DNA from: Ziziphus jujuba
Lineage: Eukaryota > Streptophyta > Magnoliopsida > Rosales > Rhamnaceae
NCBI RefSeq assembly: GCF_031755915.1
Contig: NC_083380.1
Span: 11,780,001 to 11,844,000, forward strand
Direction: 5' to 3'
Length of the DNA stretch: 64,000 nucleotides
The position numbers and the translations under genes were made by a program. The notes below the pieces were generated by a model. That model saw nothing but the letters and a program-made list of their open reading frames with translations, did no database searches and was not told the origin of the DNA. Positions 12,667-24,116 of this stretch are shown piece after piece (the stretch's first letter is position 1; the number at the start of each line of letters is the position of its first letter).

Positions 12667-15600
12667 ATGGCTTCTTCTTCTTCTTCTTCTGCTCAAGAAA
12701 AGCATGATGTGTTTCTAAGTTTCAGAGGTGAGGACACCCGTTTTGGTTTTACTAGCAATCTCTTTAATGCTTTGCGTGGAAAGAGTATCCAAGCCTACAT
12801 GGATAATCAAGAGCTTGAAAGTGGCCATGAAATCTCACCACAACTTATGAAAGCGATTCAGGAATCTAAGATTTGCATCATAGTTTTGTCCAAAAAATTT
12901 GCATCATCGACATGGTGTTTGAATGAATTGGTGCACATACTTGAATGCAAAGGAAATGAGAATGTTATACCGATTTTTTATGAAATAGATCCATCCATTG
13001 TTCGGAAACAATCGAATAGTTATGCAGAAGCATTTGTGGAGCATGAACAACACTATAAGGACAAAATGGAGAAGGTGGAGCAGTGGAGGCGTGCTCTAGA
13101 AAATTTGGCTAATCTGTGCGGTTATCATTCAAAGAATTTCAGGTAACTTTCAATCTTACTAATTAATCATATATACAAAATAATTAATTATATTTTCGCT
13201 AGAGTGATTAATTAACAATATATTTTTTTATTTGATAATTAACAATGTTTACTTATATATATATATATATTATCTTCAATAATTTTATAAATAATCATAC
13301 TACAAGAAGTTTAGGCCATAGTGCCAAAACTATTGGCTAGAAATGTCGAATTTGTCACTGATATAAGCTAGTATTTTTTGACACCAAAAATTATAAAACT
13401 GTCACTATAATTTATGGTCAATAAAATAATTGTCATTAAATATTAATTACATGATTATAGTGACGAATACCACCGCAATTAATGACAAATATTTAATGAT
13501 CAAACTTGTTTGTACCTAATTTGTGACATCCTTCGCTAAAAGTGTTTAGTGAGAAAGTTCATCACTCTCTGTGACAAATACATATTATCAGCTACGATCT
13601 TAGTGACACAAACTTTTTAATGACAAATACATACATCGATCAACAATAATTTTTACATTTTGTAGTTAAGAGTTCTGTCATTATAGATTAACCTTCTTGT
13701 TGTGTCATTTTACTATGCTATGGATTTTACCTTACTTGCATCTTTCTATGTAAATTCTCTCACATGATACACTAAAAAATTATATCCATGCATGTTTTAG
13801 GTCAAATATATCTTAATTTGGATTTTTTGGCTTATCAGTTTCAAGGGCTATAAACTAATTAGTAACAATATTGAAAATTCAGGTGGCAAATTAAGTTTAG
13901 GGTTAATTATATGTTTTTCACGCTTGAACTATAACCAGTTTTGTCTCTTCCCCCTAAGAAAACAAAAAATTCCCCCTATTATTATCTGTTGAGCTATATT
14001 ACTACTTTAATTTTTGTCAAATCAATCTGATGGATAATTCACATTTAAATTAGTAATGAAAATTACGGGATAATGTGAGAGAGTGTATTTCCAAAAAAAA
14101 AAAAAAAAAAGAAAAATGTTAAGAGAGTGGTTTATTTAGGGAAGCAAACCAAAAAATGCAATCGATTATTGGTTGTTTGGTATGAAGGATTGGACTAGAT
14201 TAGAAATTACCACATAAGATACCAGATACGACTATTATTTAGCCCATTTTTGGTGCAATACCCGACTAAACAAACTGTACAGGATATATAGTAATATGTA
14301 TATAAAAAAAAGTTATATCGTGATATTTTATACTTTAAAAAAATACTAATCATAAAGTAACAATTTTTTGTATTGCTATATTATATTTACATTATATTTA
14401 TATAGGGAATATTTCATTTACACTCTTTTAGATTTGTGATAAATAAGTATTGAGTAAAAAATCAAATAATCTAGATATGTAACGAGTTTATTGAATATTG
14501 AAACAATCTATATTTATTTCCTTTAAATGCCTAAACTTATATCAAGAGTCCTTGTTTCTTCTTTTCTTGTTTTTTCTTTCTTTTTTTGGGAAAAAGAGTC
14601 ATCTATTTCTTTAAAAAAAAAAAAAAATAGAGTCCTGTCTTTCTTACAATACTTATTTGTTTAATCTCTTCAATGATAGGGATGAGCATGAGTTGGTTAA
14701 CAAAATTGCTAAAGATATTTTATTGAAATTGCCCAAGTACCAATTAACAAATTATGGAGACCTCATTGAAATTGAAGAGCCTCTCAAGGAAATTGAATCA
14801 TTATTAAGCATTGGCCAAATGGATGTTCGCATCATAGGTATTTGGGGCATGGGGGGTATCGGTAAGACCACCCTTGCTAGCCTTGTGTTTCAAAGATTTT
14901 CATCTCCTCATTTTGATGCTTATTGCTTTCTTGAGGATATTCCAGAAGCAGATAATACAAATCACTTGAGAAAAAGACTTTTTTATGAGTTATTAGGGGA
15001 TGAAAATCTTCCACGCATGGACACTCCGGTTCTAGGATCAAGATTTATTCAAGATAGACTCCATTGGAAAAAGGTTTTTATCGTTTTAGATAATTTGAAT
15101 GGGAGAAGTTCCAAATTAAATGATTTATTGGAAGGATATCAACTTGGTATTGGAAGTAGAATCATTGTCACAAGTAGAGATAAGCAACTGCTTGTGACAA
15201 AGAATTGTCAAATTTACCAGTTGAAGGGTTTATATGACCGTGATGCTCTTCGGCTCTTCCGTTTCCATGCTTTTGAACCAAATTCACTTGCAACATGTTA
15301 TGAGGCTTTATTAGAAAGTTTTGCACATTATGCAAAGGGCAATCCATTAGCTCTTAAAGTCTTAGGTTCTTCCCTTAAGTACAAAAGCGTAGAAGAATGG
15401 AAAAGTGAATTGGATAAGCTGAAAACAGATCTAGATCCTGAAATTAAAAAAGTGTTGAGAATAAGTTATGATGGATTAGGCGATAAAAGCATCCAGGGTA
15501 TTTTTCTTGACATTGCATGCTTCTTTATGTATCAAGTACCTAGGGAAGAAGTAGAAAGCATATCAAACCATGCAACAATAGGAATAAGTGTTCTCATTGA

Positions 15601-16214
15601 TAAATCCTTAATATCTGAATGGTATGGAATGTTGCGAATGCATGATTTACTACGGCAAATGGCTCGGGCAATTGTTCGTGATGAAAGCAGAGATTGTGGC
15701 AATCGTAGTAGGCTATGGAATAATAAGGATTCCTGCCATGTATTGGAAAGAAATACAGTAAGTGCTTATACATTGATTTGTCTATATAAATATGGTTTAG
15801 TTAATAAATTATCTTTCTATATATATAGTATTCTTATCTAAAGGATGGTTTGACATCAGGGAACCTCTGCAATTGAAGGCATAATATTGGATCAGTCTCA
15901 ACTCAGAAAAGATGTAAAAGTGACCCCTACGGCATTTTCAAAGATGCCCAATCTACGACTTCTTAAATTGCATTCGGATAAAAGATTCCCCAGTGGAGAA
16001 TGCAATTTCAGAGTCAGTCTTCCTGATGAGGTTGATCCTTTTGATTGGGATGACCTAAAATATTTTCAGTGGGATACATACCCTTTGAAATATTTGCTAT
16101 ATTTTAATCCCGAGAATCTTGTTCAACTTATTATGCGTGAGAGCCAACTTGAACTTCTTTGGAATGAAGACCAGGTATGCACGCTTAGTTTATATATAAA
16201 ATATATGTTGCATT

Positions 16215-16255
<41 letters not shown>

Positions 16256-19200
16256 GGCTTAATTTAGATATATATGTTGTATTAGAGATGTAGTACTGTT
16301 TACTTAAAAGTAAATGCAGAATCTTGTTCGTTATTATTAATATTATTTTTCTTTTTGGTTGTGAGCGACAGCCACTTGAGCTGGTGAAGTTAAAGAAGAT
16401 CGATCTTAGTTATTCTGAGCACCTTATGCAAATACCAAATTTGTCTCGGGCTATAAATCTTCAAGTTTTGAATCTTCACGGTTGCTACAATCTTGAAGAT
16501 GGCTTAGAAAATCTTCCAATCAGTGTAAGAAAATTATACCTGAGTAGGACAGCAATTAAAAGGTTGCCGGAGAGCATTTGGAAGTTGAAATATCTAGAAC
16601 GGTTGCATCTTTCTGGTTGCCGAAACTTGAGAAAGTTTCCAGAAATCTCGGGCCGTATGGAATCCTTGGTTGAAATTAAGTTATATGGAACGGAGATTGA
16701 AGAGTTGCCGAATTCAATTGACAATCTAACCCGTCTTAGAACTCTACATCTTGGGTCGCTTGAAAGTTTTGGTGGATGCAATAAGATCATTAAGTTTCTT
16801 CCAAACAGCCTATGTAAATTATTGCATCTTCAAGATTTGAACCTTGGGGAATGTTCATCAATTGAAGAATTGCCTCCCCTTCCACGTGGTTTGAGAGAAT
16901 TGGATATAGGAAAATGTGAGAGACTGAAATCATTACCAGAGCTTCCGTCATCTTTACGTTTTCTGCGTGCAAAGGAATGTTCATCACTTGAAGAATTGCC
17001 TCCCCTTCCACGTGGTTTGATAGAATTGGATATAGGAAAATGTGAGAGACTGAAATCATTACCAGAGCTTCCGTCATCTTTAATTCGTTTGCGTCCAGAG
17101 GAATGTTCATCACTTGAAGAATTGCCTCCCCTTCCACATGCTTTGTGGAAATTGAATATAGGAAAATGTGAGAGACTGAAATCATTACCAGAGCTTCCGT
17201 CATCTTTAATTCGTTTGCGTCCAGAGGAATGTTCATCACATGAAGAATTGCCTCCCCTTCCACATGGTTTGACGCAATTGAATATAGGAAAATGTGAGAG
17301 ACTGAAATCATTACCAGAGCTTCCGTCATCTTTACGTTTTCTGGGTGCAAAGGAATGTTCATCACTTGAAGAATTGCCTCCCCTTCCACGTGGTTTGATA
17401 GAATTGGATATAGGAAAATGTGAGAGACTGAAATCATTACCAGAGCTTCCGTCATCTTTAATTCGTTTGCGTCCAGAGGAATGTTCATCACTTGAAGAAT
17501 TGCCTCCCCTTCCACATGGTTTGACGAAATTGAATATAGGAAAATGTGAAAGACTGAAATCATTACCAGAGCTTCCGTCATCTTTATATGATTTGTGTGC
17601 AGAGGAATGTTCATCACTTGAAGAATTGCCTCCCCTTCCACATGCTTTGTGGAAATTGAATATAGGAAAATGTGAGAGAATGAAATCATTACCAGAGCTT
17701 CCGTCATCTTTATATTATTTGTTTGCAGAGGAATGTTCATCACTTGAAGAATTGCCTCCCCTTCCACATGGTTTGACGAAATTGAATATAGGAAAATGTG
17801 AGAGACTGAAATCATTACCAGAGCTTCCGTCATCTTTATATGATTTGTGTGCAGAGGAATGTTCATCACTTGAAGAATTGCCTCCCCTTCCACATGCTTT
17901 GGGGAAATTGAATATAGGAAAATGTGAGAGACTGAAATCATTACCAGAGCTTCCGTCATCTTTATATGATTTGTGTGCAGAGGAATGTTCATCACTTGAA
18001 GAATTGCCTCCCCTTCCACATGCTTTGTGGAAATTGAATATAGGAAAATGTGAGAGACTGAAATCATTACCAGAGCTTCCGTCATCTTTATATGATTTGT
18101 GTGCAGAGGAATGTTCATCACTTGAAGAATTGCCTCCCCTTCCACATGCTTTGGAGGAATTGAATATAGGAAAATGTGAGAGACTGAAATCATTACCAGA
18201 GCTTCCGTCATCTTTATATGATTTGTGTGCAGAGGAATGTGCATCACTTGAAGAATTGCCTCCCCTTCCACATGCTTTGGAGGAATTGAATATAGGAAAA
18301 TGTGAGAGACTGAAATCATTACCAGAGCTTCCGTCATCTTTATATGATTTGTGTGCAGTGGAATGTTCATCACTTGAAGAATTGCCTCCCCTTCCACATG
18401 CTTTGGAGATATTGAATATAGGAAAATGTGAGAGACTGAAATCATTACCAGAGCTTCCATCATCTTTAAAAGTTTTGAAAGCAGACGACTGCACATCGTT
18501 GGAGACAATATCAAGTTGGGGGTATCCAACCGAACAAGGACAAGTTGACAAAGATCCGGTTTTTTCGTTTGTGAACTGTATAAAATTGGATGACAGCACA
18601 CTCAACAACATAATTGCTGATCATGTGAACCATCAAGTTTCATCTGCTGAAGATGTATGTATCTTTCTCTCTCCTTTTATTTCTACTATAATCTTTTTTT
18701 TTTTTAATTTTTTTATTATTATTATTTTTTTTTTTTAGTGATTTGGATTTTATTTCATGTCTCTATATGTCAATGGTGTACAGAATACTGGGTTTGTGTA
18801 TCCAGGAGATGAAATCCCAGAGTGGTTCAGCTATCAAACTGGCGGTCAAGATTCAATCAATATCCATCTTCCTCCATATTGGTTTAAACTGGGATTGAGA
18901 TTTGCCATTTGCTTTGTTTATGTTGTGCTGAATGGTTATTATGATCAACTTATCGAAGTTGAATATGAATTCAATTTCAAAGCCAACACTAGTAACGGCG
19001 GTGATGACCTTCTTTACAAGCATGGTGGTGAGCTTACAAGATTTTTTGGAAGAATTATTGATTCAGATCATGTGTCAATTGTTACGCAACCTCACAAACG
19101 CGGAGGATTCTTTTGGCCTATTTCTGATGATGAATTATTAGAAGTGTTTGGGCCAAACTGGTCCTCTATCTGTCGCAACATCACCGAGGCTTCTTTCCAT

Positions 19201-19482
19201 GTATTCCACAAGGATCAGAACGGTGTGATTATGAACATTAAAAAATTGGGGATTCACCCCCTTAACAATGGGTTTGAGGAGCCAAATGTAGACGGGGGCA
19301 GTACTTCTAAAAGAGGGTTTGATGAATGTTCTTCTGATCAACCCAATGAATACCAACACAACCATGACACAATATTTCCAAGAGAATCAAGCTTATGGGA
19401 CAATATATTAGCGTTTCTTTTTCAAATGAATAGGTACGTAAATCATTTTACATATATATATATATATATATTGGTACATTGA
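12667..19482 (+). CDS. TNL1: TIR-NB-ARC-LRR-C-JID immune receptor
   Basis: Intracellular pathogen receptor of the TNL class. Five exons join in frame: 12667-13142, 14680-15757, 15860-16174, 16372-18654 and 18784-19482, giving about 1616 residues. TIR: HDVFLSFRGEDTR near residue 13 and the putative NADase glutamate E87 in STWCLNEL. NB-ARC: P-loop GMGGIGKTT (215-223), Walker B VLDNLN (D296, N297; the second Asp is usually conserved), RNBS-B GSRIIVTSRD, GNPLAL (379-384), FLDIACFF and MHD (479-481). LRRs follow, including thirteen 42-residue units (783-1328), then the C-JID post-LRR domain (PGDEIPEWFSYQTGG) from about 1385. The ATG in aaacATGG context opens the TIR and is shared with psiTNL2. Oddities: a 10-bp deletion after residue NHD replaces the tail kept in its paralogues and reads into an (AT)n tract. 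A possible GT donor at 19434 leaves the exact C-terminus open. Confidence 0.88.
13298..13704 (+). mobile_element. Non-autonomous CACTA-type element in TNL1 intron 1
   Basis: A 407-bp element lies between 3-bp TCA duplications (13295-13297, 13705-13707). Ends are tactacaagaag and cttcttgttgtg, imperfect forms of the CACTACAAGAA inverted terminus of En/Spm elements. The psiTNL2 copy has a clean 3' end (cttcttgtagtg). It has no coding capacity. Its presence at the same place in psiTNL2 shows it inserted before the TNL duplication. Confidence 0.75.
16849..18486 (+). repeat. Coding minisatellite: 13 x 126 bp LRR super-repeats in TNL1 exon 4
   Basis: Thirteen head-to-tail units of exactly 126 bp (42 codons), each made of two 21-residue LRRs: one on LPPLPxxLxxLxIGKCExLKS and one on LPELPSSLxxLxAEECSSLEE. 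The blocks encoding IGKCERLKSLPELPSSL and ECSSLEELPPLP are almost unchanged between units. Variation is concentrated in two short windows (for example RFLRAK, IRLRPE, YDLCAE, YYLFAE; and RGLIELD, HALWKLN, HGLTKLN, HALEELN). The last unit differs most (SLKVLKADDC). Since 126 is a multiple of 3, units can be gained or lost without frameshift. Confidence 0.97.
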
Positions 19483-20520
19483 AATATATATATTATATCT
19501 CCATACAAATTATTAATACTTTAGAATCTATCTAAATAAAGGGCGCCAGAAATTTAGAAAAAAAGCGTTAAGAGAAAAGTTCATATGCAAATGCTTATTT
19601 GTATCCTTTTTTTTTTTTTTTGATTTTATGATTTTCTTGATCAAAAAGTGACACCAAGTTGCTCATTTTTTATTAGTAAAATCTTTCAAAAACATTTGTA
19701 CATTTAAAAAGGCATTTTTTTTTTTTGGTTTTTTCTTAATTTTTAAAGTTTTTTTAAAAAAAACTTTACTGAAAAACGAATATAATACATGTTGTTTTAA
19801 TATTTTTCTGATTTTATATTAATATCTTACAAGTATTTGATAAAATACGTTAAAAAAAGGATAGTTTTACTTTTTTCTGGTAATTTTTTTGCGTAATAAT
19901 CTTCCGAAACATTTGATCAGCTGTTTTGGTAGATAACACTAAAAGCTTTGATGGATGTCGGAGAGAGAGAGAGAGAGAGAGAACGTTGACCGCCCGGCAA
20001 CCGCAGAGCTCTTAGTTTGTTATACGAGGGAGTAGAAAGGAGGGAAGAGAAACAGTCAGGATCTAATGGTCTACAACTGCATTTTTTTTTTCTTTTTCAA
20101 TTATTTTTTTTGGGAATTAAACTCTTAAATATTTTTGCAATTTTTCTTTTTATTTTTTATAGTTTAAATATTTTTTGAGCGTTGTTACTTTTTTTTTTTT
20201 TTATGAAAAATAACTTTTTATCGGATAGAATGAAAAAAAAAAAAAAACACACACAAAACAAATTTAATTGTTAAAATACGTTATTAAAATTAGTTTGTAA
20301 AATTATCGTTTATTAAAATTTTATATTTTTTAAATTAATGTTATTGAAAAAAAATAATCAAGAAAGAAAAAACTTTCCCCATTTCTCCTGAAGCATTTTT
20401 CCTATTTTCCTTAATCTATTCATTTGTCACTCAAAGTTTATTTCTAAATAATTTTTTTTTTTAAACTAATGGCTTTTTTTTTTTTTTTCTTTGACTTATG
20501 CTTTTCCGCATTGAATTCAA

Positions 20521-20523
<3 letters not shown>
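19483..20523. other. TNL1 3' flank, copy 1 of a flank found three times
   Basis: No coding sequence. An (AT)n tract behind the gene is followed by poly-T-rich DNA, a (GA)n run near 19965, and a GC-richer block from about 19983 (gttgaccgcccgg...) to about 20080. The same series occurs behind psiTNL2 (35240 onward) and the TNL3 relic (49224 onward). Copy 1 lacks a 40-odd-base piece after the GA run that the other two keep. Confidence 0.75.

Positions 20524-20560
<37 letters not shown>
20524..20560 (+). repeat. Homopolymer C(37)
   Basis: Uninterrupted run of 37 C. It lies at the junction between TNL 3' flank and ATM-derived DNA; homology to psiATM-1 resumes within about 25 bases. Equivalent runs are C(40) at 50453 and C(16) at 37113. 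Confidence 0.95.
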
Positions 20561-20562
<2 letters not shown>

Positions 20563-20621
20563 TAGTTTGATGCAAAAGAAAATTGGTGTCTGATGCAAAA
20601 CAAAATTGGAGCTGTGCACAG

Positions 20622-20699
20622 ATTCAACAACTGATACAAGATGCGATTGATCCTGAGCGTCTATGCCATATGTTCCCTGGATGGGGAGCTTGGATGTAA
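20622..20699 (+). pseudogene. ATM: psiATM-2: isolated FATC last exon
   Basis: Acceptor tgcacag then 26 codons ending MFPGWGAWM and TAA, matching the psiATM-1 last exon at 6998-7075 and the one at 50554-50631. It codes the FATC tail of ATM, but the exon before it is absent: upstream is the C run and TNL flank. A stranded remnant left by the duplication breakpoint. Confidence 0.9.
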
Positions 20700-21525
20700 C
20701 TGATTTGCTTCGCGCTTATAGTTTCATGAGCAACAATCATTCGTACAGTCGGCTTTTTGCTCTTTTTTTTCTTTTTTATGTAAATTGACATAAATATTCT
20801 TATAGCTCAAAACTGTTGTGCATGTATATAAATTGTATATATAACAATGTATATCTTGATCATGGGTTCGATTTTCAATAAGCTCGCAAATGTAGAACAG
20901 CGGTTTACCTAGTAAAGCTTGAATATCAGCCAGAGTTTAGCATTAGTTGCTGGGCATGGTATGGTGTGTGTGGAGGTGGGATTGGGTTAGGACATCAACA
21001 CCTGATCAATACCATCCATGAAACTTTTTTAACCAGACACAAAAAATGTTTGTTTCAAAATTACCTTTTTTTAAAAAAATAAATAAATAAAATTTGGATT
21101 GTTTCGTTATTACGCTGTGTGGGTTGAACTGTTGAAACGGAAGCTCAACATTGGCTAGTTTTTGTTTAGGTTTTTAGGTAATCAAATATATTTTCATATT
21201 TGTCTTTCTTGACGTCCAATAGAAAAAGGTTTTTGTTTAGGTTTCGTTATTACGATGTGTGGGTTGTTTAGGTTTTTATGTAATTGTGAAGGATGTAAAA
21301 CTTTTTGCTGCATAAATGTGCTTTTTTTCTTTTTGTTTATACTTTTTGTGGGTGTCATGAATCATCACGACTTTAATCCAAAGCAAAGATGAACTGAGCT
21401 AATATATGGCTTCAATTTACTTTTCATATAATTTTAATACTTCCTGTCCCCTTTCTTTTGCTTTGATTTTATATCATTTAGTTTGCATTGTTAAAATAAA
21501 ATGTCTTCTTTTTGTCTCCTTGTAG
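20700..21525. other. ATM 3' flank joined to an ATM mid-gene intron
   Basis: 20700 to about 21227 copies the ATM downstream flank of 7076-7595. At about 21227 (gtccaatagaaaaa|ggtttttg) it switches to sequence preceding a mid-gene ATM exon. The same switch occurs at about 51160. No gene. Confidence 0.75.
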
Positions 21526-23469
21526 TTCATCTGATCTTATAATGTTTAATTCAATTGATTCCTTAAATTTATTATCAGCCGAGGCGATTTCACTGGATAA
21601 GTCTACTCTGTGGATGACACATGGTAAAACTTTAGAGGCGTGGATTTGTCCACTTTCCTACTTGCTATGTGGCTACTGCAGTGATGCGATTCTAAGGTAT
21701 TCTTTTTTATTTTTGCTTTGGGAGTTTATAAATTCTTATATGTTCCATTGAGATTTCAATATAGTTGCATTTGGTTAAGTGAATTAATTAGATTGACTTT
21801 CTGCTTTCAGATTATGTCAGGATATTGAATTATTAAAAGCTGAAGTTGCTGAGCTCCTGTTCCCAAGTATTTTCGTTAATCTGGCTGGAAGGAGGGATAT
21901 AGATATTGATCTTCAGAGTTTGATCTCTTAACAGGTTGATATTTGGAGCTATTTCGGTCTTCTACTAAATTTTTAAACATAGTACTCTGTAAAGTATTAA
22001 ATGCATCTCTGAGATTTCCCACATGAGAGGAGGAATTAAAATTTACAATAGATGAAACTTATAGGTAATCAGGAATGCAGGCAAATTAGGGTGTAATGAG
22101 CTGAGTGAGCTGAATACTAGAATTCTTGCTCTAACAAAAGTTTGGAATATCTTGTTCAAGATTGTCTCAGCTCGAGTTTAGCTTGGCTCAACCTGTTGAA
22201 ACATTTAATTCCTTAATTTTATTTACACCACTAAATTCTATATGCTTTTGATTTGTTTTATTATAGTTTTTTTTTTTTATATATAAATGAAGTCACATTG
22301 TTTTGTATGATTAGTGGGTATTAGATTAAAGTATTCTTTATAAGCTAGGTATTAAGCTATACTGCAAGGGTCTGGAAGAGGAAGAAAATTCAAAATATGA
22401 ATTAAGAGTTCTTATCTTTTTAGGATGCAGCTTTTAGAGAGTTAGAAAGTTGACAATATGGCTGTCATTTGGTGGTTGGTTTTGACTATTATGCAACATT
22501 CAGAACTTTAAGAAAGATAGGTTCCTTTTTGTTTAACTATCTGTCTCATGAGAAATTAAATTCCATGTTAGTTAGGCCTCATGGGTTCTTTTATCTGTCA
22601 TATGGTACTTATATATTTTCCTTTTTCCTTTTTCCTTTAACATAACATAACTTTAATTTAATAATTGATTTCGTCCAATATGTTATGTATCAGATAATAA
22701 TTGTTTCAGTATGACTTACTCTTAGTTTGGTTAGATGTTTCATTACAATTATGTGAAACTTTGATGCTAAAGTTTGAATTCTTGTGCTCTTTTGGATGTG
22801 AAAAGTTGATCTTTTTTGTCTATTTATATGCAGATGGAGAATCATATATTCACAGAGTCTAACATGTTAGTCAAATCAATTCAAGTTTTTCTTAATGCCC
22901 TTAATGAACTTCGTTTATGTCATATAATGGAAAGATCTTCTTTTCTTCCATCAAAGCTAGAAAGTTCTAAGGTAATTGTGTGCAGATCATTCATATAGTT
23001 GTTCTGTATAATGGTTTTTGAGTTTTCATGTTGTCACAGCTTCTAATTGATAAATATATATATATTTTTCTTCTTGTGCCAAGTCTTCTACTTATGGCTC
23101 TAAAATCCATTCTACTTCTGGAAAGGCTAGATACTCAGCGTGGACTGGAAATTCAATGTTAACTGCGTTATGGAACAAGGTTATTTTATCATGAACTTTT
23201 GATCACAAAAATCACAGTGCTTTGCTCTTTGAAATCTTTAACATAAAAACTTGGGTTCAGTTAAGTTTAAGGCCTTAATAAGTTCATGGTGTTTATCATG
23301 GTTCTCATAGTCTGATACGTGTTGTTTTATTTATTTGTTATTTCTTGGTCATATTTTTTTGGTCTTTGGTTGGAGAGAAATAGCAGCGCGTTTTGATGGA
23401 GAAGAAATTCTCTTATGGAATTGAAAGCTAGATTTTTGTGAGCCCAACACAAAGAAAAGTCCCTTGTTC

Positions 23470-23501
<32 letters not shown>

Positions 23502-23877
23502 TTCTTTACACTGTTTATTTTCATGCACGTTGTCTACATGTGTTATATTCACAGTGCGTTTCTTTATAAATTTAGAACTTGTGACTGGTAATAGCATTTT
23601 GTTGCTTCCTTGCTCTATTGCTTACAGTTATATATGTTTCCAGGTTTATTGGCTTTCCATTGATTATCTTGTTGTTGCGAAGTCAGCAGTTGTGAGTTCC
23701 GTAGTGTTGACCTAATTTGCTATTTTCATGATCATCTTTTGATAGTTGTGTATGGCATTTCCTTTTGACTTGGATTTTTATGCTTTATAGGTTTGTGGCT
23801 TGTACTTCACTGCTGTTATGTATGTAGAGCATTGGTGTGAAGAGATTTCAAGAGCCTCACACTAGGGAGTCCATATT
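21526..23877 (+). pseudogene. ATM: psiATM-2: truncated block of mid-gene ATM exons
   Basis: ATM exons upstream of the FAT region, with GT-AG borders: SSDLIMFNS..., the LCQDIELLK exon ending DLQSLIS, MENHIFTESN..., SSTYGSKIHS..., YWLSIDYLVVAKSAV and VCGLYFTAVMYVEHW. A TAA at 21929-21931 interrupts the second exon (also present in psiATM-3). A base is missing near 23850 (gagatttc against gagaatttc in psiATM-3), shifting frame. Similarity stops in that last exon, where the sequence becomes the TNL 5' leader. Relative to psiATM-3, more than 10 kb of ATM plus spacer was lost here. Confidence 0.88.
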
Positions 23878-24116
23878 TCAAAACACCATGAAACAGAGCG
23901 TTTTGGTATCGGAATCGGAGACGAGCAAGCTTGGTAATTTACTTCTGTTTGCATCTTTATTTTTTTGTCCCACCGACCTGTATATTTATGTTTTGAGCTT
24001 ATAATATCAAGATATGCTATATATAAGACCATTAGAATAAAGGGTTAGGAATATATGCTACGAAGGACTTCTTTCTTCCTTTCTTTTCTTTTTTTTTTTT
24101 TTTTAAATATATACTT

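Noticed and set aside
12667..13146. TIR-only single-exon gene
   Set aside because: The frame ends in a GT donor (ag|gtaact) that joins in phase to the NB-ARC exon at 14680, so this is exon 1 of a full TNL. A TIR-only isoform remains possible.
16849..18486. Array considered as a CRISPR or satellite
   Set aside because: Units are contiguous coding LRRs without unique spacers, and the genome is a plant.
16790..18601. Antisense open frame of 603 codons across the LRR array, and another of 298 codons at 17715-18611
   Set aside because: The 126-bp unit is a multiple of 3, so any antisense frame open in one unit stays open in all. The proteins are pure 42-residue repeats with no start context or splice logic; similar antisense frames appear over the psiTNL2 array.
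23464..23715. Small frames running through (AT)n and poly-T tracts, here and at many other places
   Set aside because: Low-complexity translations (YIYIYI, FFFF) with no conservation between the duplicated copies.
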